Assembly (NCBI RefSeq): GCF_907164555.1 | Contig: NZ_CAJQZC010000004.1 | Coordinates: 372,001-436,000 of the forward strand | Direction of reading: 5' to 3' | Length of the DNA stretch: 64,000 bases | From: Paraburkholderia saeva | GTDB lineage: Bacteria > Pseudomonadota > Gammaproteobacteria > Burkholderiales > Burkholderiaceae | Shown: positions 37,918 through 46,219 of the stretch, piece by piece | How the letters are laid out: the number at the start of each line of letters is the position of its first letter | Position numbering within the stretch: position 1 is the stretch's first letter | Program-made: the position numbers and the translations under genes | The notes under the pieces: generated by a model | What the model was told of the DNA's origin: nothing | The model's input: only the letters and a program-made list of their open reading frames with translations | The model's database searches: none

Positions 37918-39555
37918 ATGAGTCAAGCGATCGAAGTCAAGGTGCCGGACATCGGCGATTACAAGGACATTCCTGTGATCGAGGTGCTGGTGAAGGCGGG
38001 TGACACCGTCGAGAAAGAGCAGTCGCTCGTGACGCTCGAATCAGACAAGGCGACCATGGACGTGCCGAGTTCGGCAGCCGGCGTGGTCAAGGAAGTGAAG
38101 GTCAAGGTTGGCGACAACGTGTCGGAAGGCTCGCTGATCGTCGTGCTGGAAGGCGAGGCCGGCGGCGCGAAGCCGGCTGACGCACCGGCACCGGCGAAGG
38201 AAGCGGCACCGGCCGCTGCACCCGCCCCGGCGGCCGCAGGCGGTGGCGGCGTGCAGGAAGTGAAGGTTCCGGACATCGGCGATTACAAGGACATCCCGGT
38301 GATCGAGGTTGCCGTTAAGGTGGGTGATCGCGTCGAGAAAGAACAGTCGCTCGTTACGCTCGAATCGGACAAGGCGACGATGGACGTGCCGAGCACGGCC
38401 GCCGGCGTCGTGAAGGAAGTGAAGGTCAAGGTCGGCGATAACGTGTCGGAAGGCTCGGTGATCGTGCTGCTCGAGACGGCAGGCGGCGCGGCGCCCGCGG
38501 CAGCTGCTGCACCGGCACCGAAGCAGGAAATCGAAAAGCCGTCCGACGCGCCGCAGCCGCCCACCCCGGCCCCGGCATCGCCGTCCGCGCTTGCACAGGC
38601 GCCGGCGATCCCGGCTGGCGTAGGCGGTGTTCGCACAAGCCATGCGTCGCCGTCGGTGCGCAAGTTCGCCCGCGAACTGGGCGTCGATGTATCGCAGGTG
38701 CAGGGTACGGGTCCGAAAGGCCGTATCACGCAGGACGACGTCACAGCGTTCGTGAAGGGCGTCATGACCGGCCAGCGCGCCGCGCCGGCAGCGGGTGCGC
38801 CAGCAGCCGCAGGCGGTGGCGAGCTGAACCTGCTGCCGTGGCCGAAGGTCGATTTCGCGAAATTCGGCCCGATCGATCCGAAGCCGCTGTCGCGCATCAA
38901 GAAGATTTCGGGTGCAAACCTGCATCGCAACTGGGTCATGATTCCGCACGTCACGAACAACGACGAAGCGGATATCACCGAGCTCGAAGCGTTGCGCGTC
39001 CAGCTGAACAAGGAACACGAGAAGGCAGGCGTCAAGTTCACGATGCTCGCGTTCGTGATCAAGGCGGTCGTCTACGCGCTGAAGAAATTCCCGACGTTCA
39101 ATGCAAGCCTCGATGGCGACAATCTCGTCTTCAAGCAGTATTACAACGTGGGTTTCGCCGCCGATACGCCGAATGGTCTCGTGGTGCCGGTGATCCGCAA
39201 TGCCGACCAGAAGGGCCTTGTCGAGATCGCGAAGGAAATGGCCGATCTGTCGAAGGCCGCGCGTGAAGGCAAGCTGAAGCCGGACCAGATGCAGGGCGGC
39301 TGCTTCTCGATCTCGTCGCTGGGCGGCATCGGCGGCACGACGTTCACGCCGATCATCAATGCGCCTGAAGTTGCGATTCTCGGGTTGTCGCGCGGTGCGA
39401 TGAAGCCGGTGTGGGATGGCAAGCAGTTCGTTCCGCGCCTGACGCTGCCGCTGTCGCTTTCGTATGACCATCGGGTGATCGATGGCGCGGAAGCCGCGCG
39501 GTTCAACGCTTATCTCGCGGCGGTGCTTGCCGATTTCCGGCGTGTGATTCTTTGA
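37918..39555 (+). CDS. aceF: Pyruvate dehydrogenase E2, dihydrolipoamide acetyltransferase
   Basis: A 545-residue core enzyme of the pyruvate dehydrogenase complex that passes acetyl groups to CoA. Two lipoyl domains (about 3-78 and 113-188), each with the lipoylated Lys in [11 protein letters not shown], are joined by Ala/Pro linkers. The E1/E3-binding domain is about 240-276 ([20 protein letters not shown]). The catalytic domain ends with [17 protein letters not shown], whose His and Asp are the catalytic pair. The two lipoyl-coding stretches are very similar in DNA, suggesting a recent or homogenised duplication. It starts 81 bases after aceE. Confidence 0.98.
   Translation: MSQAIEVKVPDIGDYKDIPVIEVLVKAGDTVEKEQSLVTLESDKATMDVPSSAAGVVKEVKVKVGDNVSEGSLIVVLEGEAGGAKPADAPAPAKEAAPAAAPAPAAAGGGGVQEVKVPDIGDYKDIPVIEVAVKVGDRVEKEQSLVTLESDKATMDVPSTAAGVVKEVKVKVGDNVSEGSVIVLLETAGGAAPAAAAAPAPKQEIEKPSDAPQPPTPAPASPSALAQAPAIPAGVGGVRTSHASPSVRKFARELGVDVSQVQGTGPKGRITQDDVTAFVKGVMTGQRAAPAAGAPAAAGGGELNLLPWPKVDFAKFGPIDPKPLSRIKKISGANLHRNWVMIPHVTNNDEADITELEALRVQLNKEHEKAGVKFTMLAFVIKAVVYALKKFPTFNASLDGDNLVFKQYYNVGFAADTPNGLVVPVIRNADQKGLVEIAKEMADLSKAAREGKLKPDQMQGGCFSISSLGGIGGTTFTPIINAPEVAILGLSRGAMKPVWDGKQFVPRLTLPLSLSYDHRVIDGAEAARFNAYLAAVLADFRRVIL
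37933..38140 (+). repeat. First lipoyl-domain coding repeat in aceF
   Basis: Direct repeat of about 208 bases whose second copy lies exactly 324 bases (108 codons) downstream at about 38257-38464. Most differences are at third codon positions; the [17 protein letters not shown]-type start and DKATMDVPS core are near-identical in both. Confidence 0.8.
38257..38464 (+). repeat. Second lipoyl-domain coding repeat in aceF
   Basis: Second copy of the in-frame lipoyl-domain repeat that begins at 37933, separated from it by an Ala/Pro linker sequence. A third, more diverged lipoyl domain is encoded at the start of lpdA (about 39753-39980). Confidence 0.8.
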
Positions 39556-39749
39556 TATCCGCGGGACGTGGGTTATCCGATACCGGTGATCCACGTCTTC
39601 CGTTGAACCTGCGTTCGCGTCCGTCTGTCGGCGTTACCTTCCGGCGGGCAGCACAGGGTGTGTCTCGTTTGCTTCTGCACCTTCTGCGCAGTGCGTTCGA
39701 CGGATTTCGCTTTCCCGCATCACACGGTCAATAAGAGAAGGGGACACTA

Positions 39750-41537
39750 ATGAGTCTCGTCGAAGTGAAAGTGCCGGACATCGGCGATTTCAAGGACGTC
39801 GATGTCATCGAGGTCAATATCAAGCCGGGCGACACCATCGAGGTCGAGCAGGCGCTGATGACGCTCGAATCGGACAAGGCGTCTATCGAGGTGCCGAGCG
39901 ACGCCGCCGGCACCGTCAAGGAAGTCAAGGTCAAGGCCGGCGACAAGGTCTCGCAGGGCACGGTCATCGCGATTGTCGAGTCGGCAGGCGCCGGCGCGGC
40001 CGCAGATGCCCCGAAACCGGCTGCAAAGGAACCTGAGAAGGCGCCAGCTCCCGCAGCCGCTGCGCCTGCAGAGGCCGCAAAACAGTCCGCCGCCGCCCCG
40101 CAGGCGAGCAGCTTTTCCGGCAGCGCCGATGTCGAATGCGACATGCTCGTGCTCGGGTCGGGCCCCGGCGGCTATTCGGCGGCGTTCCGCTCTGCCGATC
40201 TCGGCATGAAGACCGTGCTCGTCGAGCGCTATGCCACGCTTGGCGGCGTGTGTCTGAACGTCGGCTGTATTCCGTCGAAGGCGCTGCTGCACACGGCGCT
40301 TGTCATCGACGAAGCCGAGGCGCTCGGCTCACACGGCATCACGTTCGGCAAGCCGCAGATCGATCTCGACAAGCTGCGCGATTTCAAGTCTGGCGTCGTC
40401 AAGAAGCTGACGGGCGGCCTCGCCGGCATGGCGAAGATGCGCAAGGTCGAAGTCGTGACCGGCACCGGCGCGTTCGTCGGTGCGAATCACATGGAAGTGC
40501 AGACCGAAGGCGGCAAGAAAGTCGTCAAGTTCAAGCAGGCAATCATTGCTGCGGGATCGGAAGCGGTGAAGCTGCCGTTCATGCCCGAAGATCCCCGCGT
40601 CGTCGATTCGACCGGCGCGCTCGAACTGCGCCAGATTCCGCAGCGCATGCTCGTGATCGGTGGCGGCATCATCGGTCTCGAAATGGCGACGGTGTACGCC
40701 ACGCTCGGCGCGCAGATCGACGTCGTCGAAATGCTCGATGGGCTGATGGCGGGCGCTGACCGCGATCTCGTCAAGGTCTGGGAGAAGTACAACAGCAAGC
40801 GTTTCGCGAACGTCATGCTGAAGACCAAAACGACGAAGGCCGAAGCGAAGGACGACGGTATTTATGTTTCGTTCGAAGGCGAGAAGGCGCCGGCCGAAGC
40901 ACAACGTTACGACCTCGTGCTGGTCGCCGTGGGCCGCAGCCCGAACGGCAAGAAGATCGGTGCGGACAAGGCTGGCGTCGCGGTGACCGATCGCGGCTTC
41001 ATCAACGTCGACAAGCAGATGCGCACGAATGTGCCGCATATCTTCGCGATCGGCGACATCGTCGGTCAGCCGATGCTCGCACACAAGGCGGTGCACGAAG
41101 CGCACGTCGCCGCCGAAGTGGCACATGGCGAGAAGGCATACTTCGACGCGCTGCAGATTCCGTCGGTGGCCTACACCGATCCCGAAGTGGCGTGGGCCGG
41201 CAAGACGGAAGACCAGCTCAAGGCCGAAGGCATCAAGTACGGCAAGGCGGTATTCCCGTGGGCGGCATCGGGCCGCGCGATTGCCAACGGCCGGGATGAA
41301 GGCTTCACGAAGCTGCTCTTCGACGAAGAAACCCATCGCGTGATCGGCGGCGGTATCGTCGGCCTGAATGCTGGCGACCTGATCAGCGAAGTGTGCCTCG
41401 CCGTCGAAATGGGCGCGGACGCGACGGATATCGGCAAGACAATCCACCCGCACCCGACGCTCGGCGAGTCGATCGGCATGGCGGCTGAATTGTATGAAGG
41501 CGTCTGTACCGACCTGCCGCCGCAGAAAAAGAAGTAA
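39750..41537 (+). CDS. lpdA: Dihydrolipoamide dehydrogenase (E3) with N-terminal lipoyl domain
   Basis: A 595-residue flavoenzyme that reoxidises dihydrolipoyl groups of AceF with NAD. Residues 1-78 are a lipoyl domain (lipoyl Lys in ESDKASIEVPS), followed by an Ala/Pro linker to about 120. The E3 part begins DMLVLGSGPGGYSAAFRSADLG (FAD), has the redox disulfide in GGVCLNVGCIPSKALLH, the NAD motif VIGGGIIGLEMATVYATLG and the C-terminal His-Glu pair in HPHPTLGES. Plain E3 is about 475 residues; the lipoyl extension is known in beta-proteobacterial PdhL and Neisseria. GAGAAGGGGAC precedes the ATG. A terminator follows. Confidence 0.97.
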   Translation: MSLVEVKVPDIGDFKDVDVIEVNIKPGDTIEVEQALMTLESDKASIEVPSDAAGTVKEVKVKAGDKVSQGTVIAIVESAGAGAAADAPKPAAKEPEKAPAPAAAAPAEAAKQSAAAPQASSFSGSADVECDMLVLGSGPGGYSAAFRSADLGMKTVLVERYATLGGVCLNVGCIPSKALLHTALVIDEAEALGSHGITFGKPQIDLDKLRDFKSGVVKKLTGGLAGMAKMRKVEVVTGTGAFVGANHMEVQTEGGKKVVKFKQAIIAAGSEAVKLPFMPEDPRVVDSTGALELRQIPQRMLVIGGGIIGLEMATVYATLGAQIDVVEMLDGLMAGADRDLVKVWEKYNSKRFANVMLKTKTTKAEAKDDGIYVSFEGEKAPAEAQRYDLVLVAVGRSPNGKKIGADKAGVAVTDRGFINVDKQMRTNVPHIFAIGDIVGQPMLAHKAVHEAHVAAEVAHGEKAYFDALQIPSVAYTDPEVAWAGKTEDQLKAEGIKYGKAVFPWAASGRAIANGRDEGFTKLLFDEETHRVIGGGIVGLNAGDLISEVCLAVEMGADATDIGKTIHPHPTLGESIGMAAELYEGVCTDLPPQKKK

Positions 41538-41560
41538 CGCGCGGTCCGGTCGGACCAGAG

Positions 41561-41596
41561 AAAAACGGCGCGCCCCTTGCGGGACGCGCCGTTTTT
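41561..41596 (+). terminator. Terminator after the pyruvate dehydrogenase operon
   Basis: Twelve-bp stem AAAAACGGCGCG/CGCGCCGTTTTT extended by CCC/GGG past a one-base bulge, loop TTGC, followed by T-rich sequence. Confidence 0.9.
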
Positions 41597-41630
41597 CCTT
41601 CCAGCACGAATTGCTACGGGATCGACGCCC

Positions 41631-41657
41631 AAAAAAAATCCCGGCGGTGGCCGGGGA
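41631..41657 (-). terminator. Terminator of phaP
   Basis: On the minus strand a six-bp GCCGGG/CCCGGC stem with a 4-base loop is followed by eight T. It lies 145 bases after the phaP stop. Confidence 0.8.
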
Positions 41658-41659
41658 AA

Positions 41660-41728
41660 CGATACGCACTGTTCGAACGTATCGGAGCGTCGGGCTGGGC
41701 AGCTGCCGTGAATCACGGCGGGCTGCCC
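41660..41728 (-). other. Two strong hairpins in the phaP 3' untranslated region
   Basis: Hairpin one: GGGCAGC (41697-41703) pairs with GCTGCCC (41722-41728), and inside it CCGTG (41706-41710) pairs with CACGG (41714-41718) around an AAT loop. Hairpin two: CGATACG (41660-41666) with CGTATCG (41678-41684). Together with the terminator just beyond, they make a structured RNA tail of about 170 bases after phaP. Confidence 0.55.
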
Positions 41729-41801
41729 GGCGCTGTTGCGTGCTGTACCAGCTTGAAGACTTCGCTTACGGTACTACAGGCTTTCGACGTCCAATAAAAA
41801 T

Positions 41802-42377
41802 TTAGACGGTTGCCTTCTTGGTCGAACGCGATGCCTGTGCTGCAGCTTGCGAAGCAGCCTTCGAAGCGGCCGTAGCGGCTGCATTGAAGTTGCTTTCGGC
41901 GATTTCGACTGCCTGCTTCGTCGCCTTGTGAACCGTTTCGTACGTCGTGTTGGCGGCGGTAATGGCCGACTTGATCACGGCGACGGCGGTTTCCGAACCA
42001 GCCGGTGCGTTCTTCGCGACGTTTTCGACGAGCGATTGCACCTTGCGGTTCTGTTCTTCGTACTGGGCTTCTGCGACGCGGGCAAACTCAGCTTGCGTAG
42101 CCGAGGCGATTTCATACACGTGACGGCCATACGACAGCGCCTTTTCGGCGACCGGCTGGGCGAGGCTGGCTTGCAGCGCGAGGAGTTCCTGCGCATCCTT
42201 CACCGACAGCGCGCGTTGTGCATTTTCCTGGCTTTCTGCGAGCGTCGACTTCACGACTTGCAGGTTCAGCTCGACGAGCTTTTCCACGCCTTCAAAAGCC
42301 TTGGCCGTAAGACCGAACAGCGTTTCGAAGTTGGCTTTTTGTGCTGCGGCGAATTGCTCAGGGGTCAGCAGGGTCAT
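41802..42377 (-). CDS. phaP: Phasin (PHA granule-associated protein)
   Basis: A 191-residue protein of the phasin_2 family, small amphipathic helical proteins that coat polyhydroxyalkanoate granules in the cytoplasm and control their size. The start [20 protein letters not shown] and the helix [22 protein letters not shown] are typical, and the C-terminus is an Ala/Lys-rich tail ([18 protein letters not shown]). AGGAG lies seven bases before the ATG. The gene has its own promoter flanked by two operator-like repeats, suggesting control by PhaR, and its own terminator. Confidence 0.95.
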   Translation of the reverse strand: MTLLTPEQFAAAQKANFETLFGLTAKAFEGVEKLVELNLQVVKSTLAESQENAQRALSVKDAQELLALQASLAQPVAEKALSYGRHVYEIASATQAEFARVAEAQYEEQNRKVQSLVENVAKNAPAGSETAVAVIKSAITAANTTYETVHKATKQAVEIAESNFNAAATAASKAASQAAAQASRSTKKATV

Positions 42378-42467
42378 GTTTACGCTCCTGTAAAACGGCC
42401 CGTCTAGTTGCGGGCCGCGATGGGTTAATAAGCGGCAAAGCTGTCGACACGCACCGGAAACAATCTT

Positions 42468-42483
42468 TTGTGCATCGCAGCAA
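42468..42483. promoter_or_regulatory. Putative PhaR operator downstream of the phaP start point
   Basis: TTGTGC-ATC-GCAGCAA, an imperfect inverted repeat with a TGC-N3-GCA core, located just downstream of the -10 box on the minus strand. TGC/GCA repeats are the known target type of PhaR repressors. Confidence 0.5.
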
Positions 42484-42491
42484 TGGTTCCC

Positions 42492-42519
42492 ATTTTAGGA
42501 CAGCCATCTTGAAAGTCAA
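42492..42519 (-). promoter_or_regulatory. Sigma-70 promoter of phaP
   Basis: On the minus strand TTGACT (42519-42514) and TAAAAT (42497-42492) are 16 bases apart. The start would be near 42485, leaving a leader of about 108 bases. Confidence 0.75.
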
Positions 42520-42526
42520 GCGCTTT

Positions 42527-42541
42527 TTGTGCGTTGCACAA
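42527..42541. promoter_or_regulatory. Putative PhaR operator upstream of the phaP promoter
   Basis: TTGTGC-GTT-GCACAA is a perfect 6+3+6 inverted repeat with the same TGC-N3-GCA core as the downstream site, lying 7 bases upstream of the -35 box. Confidence 0.6.
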
Positions 42542-43065
42542 TGTCAAGAAAATATCGACAAAACAAAAGGTTATGAAGTGCCTATGACATTCCGGTGACG
42601 TCCCGGAAAAATCTCCTGCACTGACACGGTGCGTCCCGGCATGACCGGATTTACGTGACGTGCGGCTACAGGGCCGTCAGCAGGATCGGGCAAACAATGG
42701 CAGAATCCCTGACTCTCCGGTAAACCGAAACTGTCACGGAACGTTAAAAGACCATTGTGGTCGAACGCGGCAGCAGTTTTTGCAGCATGTGCTTAACAGT
42801 CATGCGGCACTGCGTGATCGGCCATTCCGGCGTGAAGCGGCGCGCATTCGGGATCAAACCTGGTCGCCAGCGCCACGATGCCGCGCGGACAGTGTTTCCC
42901 CCCATCAAGCCTGGCGCGCATTTGCCGTTATGCTGGAAGTAGGGCACCGATCCCAGCGCATCAGCAGACTGTCCGGCGCGTCGATCGTTTTTTTCGATCA
43001 GGCGCGCCATATTTATTGGCTTTCTACAATCGGACCTGACAAGGCGGTTTAAGGAGGGCCTTTAA

Positions 43066-43143
43066 GTGCTTAATATTGCTAATTTTTCGTGGTTTTACTA
43101 CACTTGCGGACAACTCTTGCCGCTCTATACAGAACACCAATGA
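43066..43143 (+). CDS. 25-codon leader ORF overlapping the pbpG start
   Basis: A GTG preceded by a perfect Shine-Dalgarno AAGGAGG (43051-43057, spacing 8) opens a 25-residue frame (MLNIANFSWFYYTCG, then ten more residues). Its TGA overlaps the pbpG ATG as ATGA. The pbpG ATG has no ribosome-binding site of its own, so coupling is likely. Whether the peptide itself has a role is unknown; it is rich in aromatic residues. Confidence 0.5.
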   Translation: MLNIANFSWFYYTCGQLLPLYTEHQ

Positions 43144-44303
43144 AAACCGACATGTTTTCGTCGCTCAAAGTGATCCACGGCGCGGCTGTCAGCACCGCTC
43201 TCTCGGTGGCCGCCTCCCTGGTCTTCACTGCGGCGCTCGCCGTACCCGTCGACGCATTCGCTGCGTCCGACGCCACGACTGCTCCCGCCAAAACGGCGAA
43301 AGCGGGCAAGTCGAAAAAATCCACTGCGGCTGCGAAGTCGTCGAAGGCTGCGAAGACCGTCGCGGCGAAAAGCGAAGATGACGACACCCCGCGTGTCACG
43401 TCGAAGAAGCGTCGCGTTTCGTACTCGATGAACGGTCGCCGCCATTCGGCTGTGCGCCAGGTTGCCTTCGAGCCGCGCACTCAAAGCGTTGGCCAGGCAT
43501 TCGGCCTGCACGAAACGCCGGACGCCCTGATGTTGCGTTCGAGCGTCGCCTACGTGGTCGACCAGAATTCATCCGAGCCGCTGTTCGACAAGAATTCGCA
43601 CGCCGTCGTGCCGATCGCCTCGATCTCGAAGCTGATGACCGCGATGGTGGTACTTGATTCGAAAGCGCCCATGACCGAGCAGATCGAAGTCACGGACGAA
43701 GATCGCGACTACGAGAAGAACACGCGTTCGCGCCTGAGCGTGGGCTCGGTACTTTCGCGCGAAGACATGCTACATATCGCGCTGATGGCGTCGGAAAACC
43801 GTGCCGCGGCGGCGCTCTCACGTTATTACCCGGGCGGCCGTCCGGGCTTCCTCGCGGCGATGAACGCCAAGGCGAAGGCACTCGGCATGAACGATACGCA
43901 CTTTGAGAATTCGACCGGCCTCACGAGCCAGAACGTGTCCAGCGCACGCGACCTCGTGAAGATGGTGAACGCAGCGTACCAGTATCCGATGATCCGCCGC
44001 TTCTCGACGGACCGCAGCTACGAGGTATTCACGGGCAAGCGGTCGCTGGCGTACAACAGCACGAATGCGCTGGTGCGCAACCCGACGTGGGATATCGGTC
44101 TGCAGAAAACAGGCTTCATCAACGAAGCGGGTGAGTGCCTCGTGATGCAGGCGACCATCAATGGTCGTCCGATGATCATGGTGCTGCTCGATTCAGCCGG
44201 CAAGTATTCGCGTTTCGCGGACGCGACGCGTCTGCGCACGTGGCTGGATAACGGCGGTGATGCGCACATCACCAGCGCGGACAACGGCGGCGCGGGTACC
44301 TGA
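43140..44303 (+). CDS. pbpG: D-alanyl-D-alanine endopeptidase (PBP7/8 type)
   Basis: A 387-residue exported S11 peptidase that cuts peptide cross-links in peptidoglycan in the periplasm. After a signal peptide (VAASLVFTAALAVPVDAFA) comes a Lys/Ala/Ser-rich stretch (about 45-110), then the catalytic domain: SISK (Ser161, Lys164), the SEN triad in MASENRAAAAL, and KTG in LQKTGFINEAG. The family is about 310 residues; the extra length is the basic linker, which could bind the wall. The start is the ATG overlapping the leader ORF stop. A terminator follows. Confidence 0.9.
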   Translation: MKTDMFSSLKVIHGAAVSTALSVAASLVFTAALAVPVDAFAASDATTAPAKTAKAGKSKKSTAAAKSSKAAKTVAAKSEDDDTPRVTSKKRRVSYSMNGRRHSAVRQVAFEPRTQSVGQAFGLHETPDALMLRSSVAYVVDQNSSEPLFDKNSHAVVPIASISKLMTAMVVLDSKAPMTEQIEVTDEDRDYEKNTRSRLSVGSVLSREDMLHIALMASENRAAAALSRYYPGGRPGFLAAMNAKAKALGMNDTHFENSTGLTSQNVSSARDLVKMVNAAYQYPMIRRFSTDRSYEVFTGKRSLAYNSTNALVRNPTWDIGLQKTGFINEAGECLVMQATINGRPMIMVLLDSAGKYSRFADATRLRTWLDNGGDAHITSADNGGAGT

Positions 44304-44336
44304 GCGCGTTATATTTGACCGGCTTTGCCGGTAGCG

Positions 44337-44363
44337 AAAAGCCCCGCATCTGCGGGGCTTTTT
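44337..44363 (+). terminator. Terminator between pbpG and the IclR gene
   Basis: Stem GCCCCGC/GCGGGGC flanked by AAAA and TTTTT. It works for pbpG on the plus strand, and its A run could end the convergent iclR transcript too. Confidence 0.85.
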
Positions 44364-44411
44364 CATGGGTGCTTTCTGTATGTGACGGCGTGCCTGTGGA
44401 CGACTACGCAA

Positions 44412-45221
44412 TCATGCAGTCTGGGCCGGCTGCGCGCCGCCCGGTTGAGGCTGGGGCCGGTAGCCGAGCGACTCCGAAATCAGAAGCGCCGTCTGGCTCA
44501 GCTGGCCTAGCCATGAATCCTGCAGGCGGTCAGCCGGCGCAGAAAGCGAAAGCCCGGCGACGAGATGTCCTGTGTCGTCGTAAATTCCCGCCGCGATACA
44601 GCGCACGCCCAGCTCGAGTTCTTCATTGTCGCGGGCGCATGACTGCTGGCGCACGTTGAGCAGTTCGCGCTCGAGCTTGGCCAGATCGGTAATGCTGTTC
44701 TGCGTATGGCCGGACAGGCCGGTGCGCGTTGCATACGCGCGCACGCGGGTGGATTCGTCGGCGGCGAGGAACAGCTTGCCGACAGAAGTCAGATGCAGCG
44801 GCGCGCGGCCGCCGATCGCCCGAACCACCTGCATGCCCGAGCGTTCGGAGTACGCCCGTTCGATATAGACAATCTCATCGCCCTGACGCACCGAGAGGTT
44901 GACGGTTTGCCCGGTCGAACGATGCAGCTCGCGCATCGGCGTAAGCGCCGCGTCGCGGACCGAAAGCCGCGCCTTCACCAGATTGCCGAGTTCGAGCAGA
45001 CGCATGCCGAGCCGGTATGTACCTGGATCGGAACGGTCGACGAGTCGACACGTCACCATGTCGTTCAGGATACGGTGGGCAGTGGAAGGGTGAAGCTCGG
45101 TACGGAGTGCGAGCTCTTTCAGGCTGACCGGGTCGCTATGCGCAGCAAGGGCGTCCAGCAGGCGCATCATGCGCTCGATCACCTGGATCGAAGTCTTGGG
45201 ATCCGGGTTCGTATCGCTCAT
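44412..45221 (-). CDS. IclR-family transcriptional regulator
   Basis: A 269-residue regulator. The N-terminal winged helix covers about 10-75 (IQVIERMMRLLDALAAHSDPVSLKELALRTELHPSTAHRIL), and the C-terminal IclR effector-binding domain covers about 90-255 (TGQTVNLSVRQGDEIVYIER, HLTSVGKLFLA, ELGVRCIAAGIYDD, AGLSLSAPADR). It diverges from lutA-lutB with a 192-base gap, which makes it the likely regulator of that operon, probably in response to an organic acid such as lactate. That target is inferred from position only. The stretch about 45258-45282 is an AT-rich candidate operator. Confidence 0.92.
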   Translation of the reverse strand: MSDTNPDPKTSIQVIERMMRLLDALAAHSDPVSLKELALRTELHPSTAHRILNDMVTCRLVDRSDPGTYRLGMRLLELGNLVKARLSVRDAALTPMRELHRSTGQTVNLSVRQGDEIVYIERAYSERSGMQVVRAIGGRAPLHLTSVGKLFLAADESTRVRAYATRTGLSGHTQNSITDLAKLERELLNVRQQSCARDNEELELGVRCIAAGIYDDTGHLVAGLSLSAPADRLQDSWLGQLSQTALLISESLGYRPQPQPGGAQPAQTA

Positions 45222-45413
45222 GGGCAGAAATCAGTTGACGCGTCAAACAGCAGAAAAACGATTGTATCTCGTATTGTGAAAAAAGCGAACGCCATTTGAG
45301 ACGGTCTGGAGGCGATACTCGAAATCCGGACGCTTCTTGTCTGGATGGCTAACGGCGTTGGATTTACGCGCCGGACAGCGGATAATCGGGGACGTTTTCC
45401 CGAGGGAGCCCAC

Positions 45414-46136
45414 ATGCGAGTCGGTTTGTTCGTCACATGCCTGATCGACCTGATGCGTCCGGAGATCGGTTTCTCAGTTATCAAGCTGCTTGGGCAGGCG
45501 GGTTTCGAAGTCGTGGTCCCGCCGGCGCAAACCTGTTGCGGGCAGCCCGCGTACAACTCGGGCGAGCGCCGCATTGCGCGCGATCTCGCGGAAAAGACGC
45601 TGCGGGAATTCGAGCAGTTCGATTACATCGTCGTGCCGTCCGGGTCGTGCGGCGGCATGATCCGCGCGCACTACGGCGATCTCTTTCGCGACGATCCCGA
45701 TCTGATGGGCCGCTATGCGCGGCTTCAGCCCAAGGTGTTCGAACTGACCGAGTTTCTCGTCAGCATCGCGAACATCAAGCTCACGCCCGGCGAATTCGAA
45801 GGGCCCGTGAGCTATCACGATTCCTGTTCGGGCCTCCGCGAGCTAGGCGTGAAGGCGCAGCCGCGGGCGCTGCTCGCCCAGGTGGGCGTGCCCGTCAACG
45901 AAATGAAGGACTGTGAACACTGTTGCGGCTTCGGCGGCACGTTTGCCGTCAAGTACGGGAACATTTCCACGGCGATCGTCGACGAGAAGTGCGCGAACAT
46001 CCACGCGAGCGGCACGCAGGCCGTCGTGCTGGGAGATCTCGGCTGTATGCTCAATATAGAAGGGCGTTTGCGCCGCACGGGCGATACGACCACACGCGTG
46101 CTGCATATCGCGCAGGTGCTGGCCGGCGATGCCTGA
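45414..46136 (+). CDS. lutA: Lactate utilization Fe-S protein LutA (YkgE family)
   Basis: A 240-residue protein of the CCG-domain family. Two cysteine-rich repeats are visible: VPPAQTCCGQPAYNSG with VPSGSCGGMIRAHY, and the second with SYHDSCSGLREL and DCEHCCGFGGTFAVKY; these motifs ligate Fe-S clusters in heterodisulfide reductase-like subunits. In Bacillus, LutABC oxidises L-lactate to pyruvate. ATG 45414 with GGGAG upstream was chosen over an earlier in-frame ATG. lutB follows after 83 bases. Confidence 0.9.
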   Translation: MRVGLFVTCLIDLMRPEIGFSVIKLLGQAGFEVVVPPAQTCCGQPAYNSGERRIARDLAEKTLREFEQFDYIVVPSGSCGGMIRAHYGDLFRDDPDLMGRYARLQPKVFELTEFLVSIANIKLTPGEFEGPVSYHDSCSGLRELGVKAQPRALLAQVGVPVNEMKDCEHCCGFGGTFAVKYGNISTAIVDEKCANIHASGTQAVVLGDLGCMLNIEGRLRRTGDTTTRVLHIAQVLAGDA

Positions 46137-46219
46137 CTTTCGTGCCAGCCGGCCCGCGCTCCGCAAGCTGGCGTCATGATCTGTTACACAGTCGTTCATC
46201 TACTGGATTCAGGGGCCCC

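Larger units (their letters stand above)
42378..43065. other. phaP-pbpG divergent intergenic region
   Basis: The first 165 bases carry the phaP promoter and operators. From about 42600 to 43050 there are only short overlapping open frames with no ribosome-binding site or family resemblance, and I see no gene or clear RNA there. A strong AAGGAGG at 43051-43057 starts the pbpG leader ORF. Confidence 0.5.

Noticed and set aside
42660-43052. 130-codon plus-strand frame before pbpG
   Set aside because: No ribosome-binding site, mixed composition, an overlapping minus-strand frame of equal quality, and no family resemblance.
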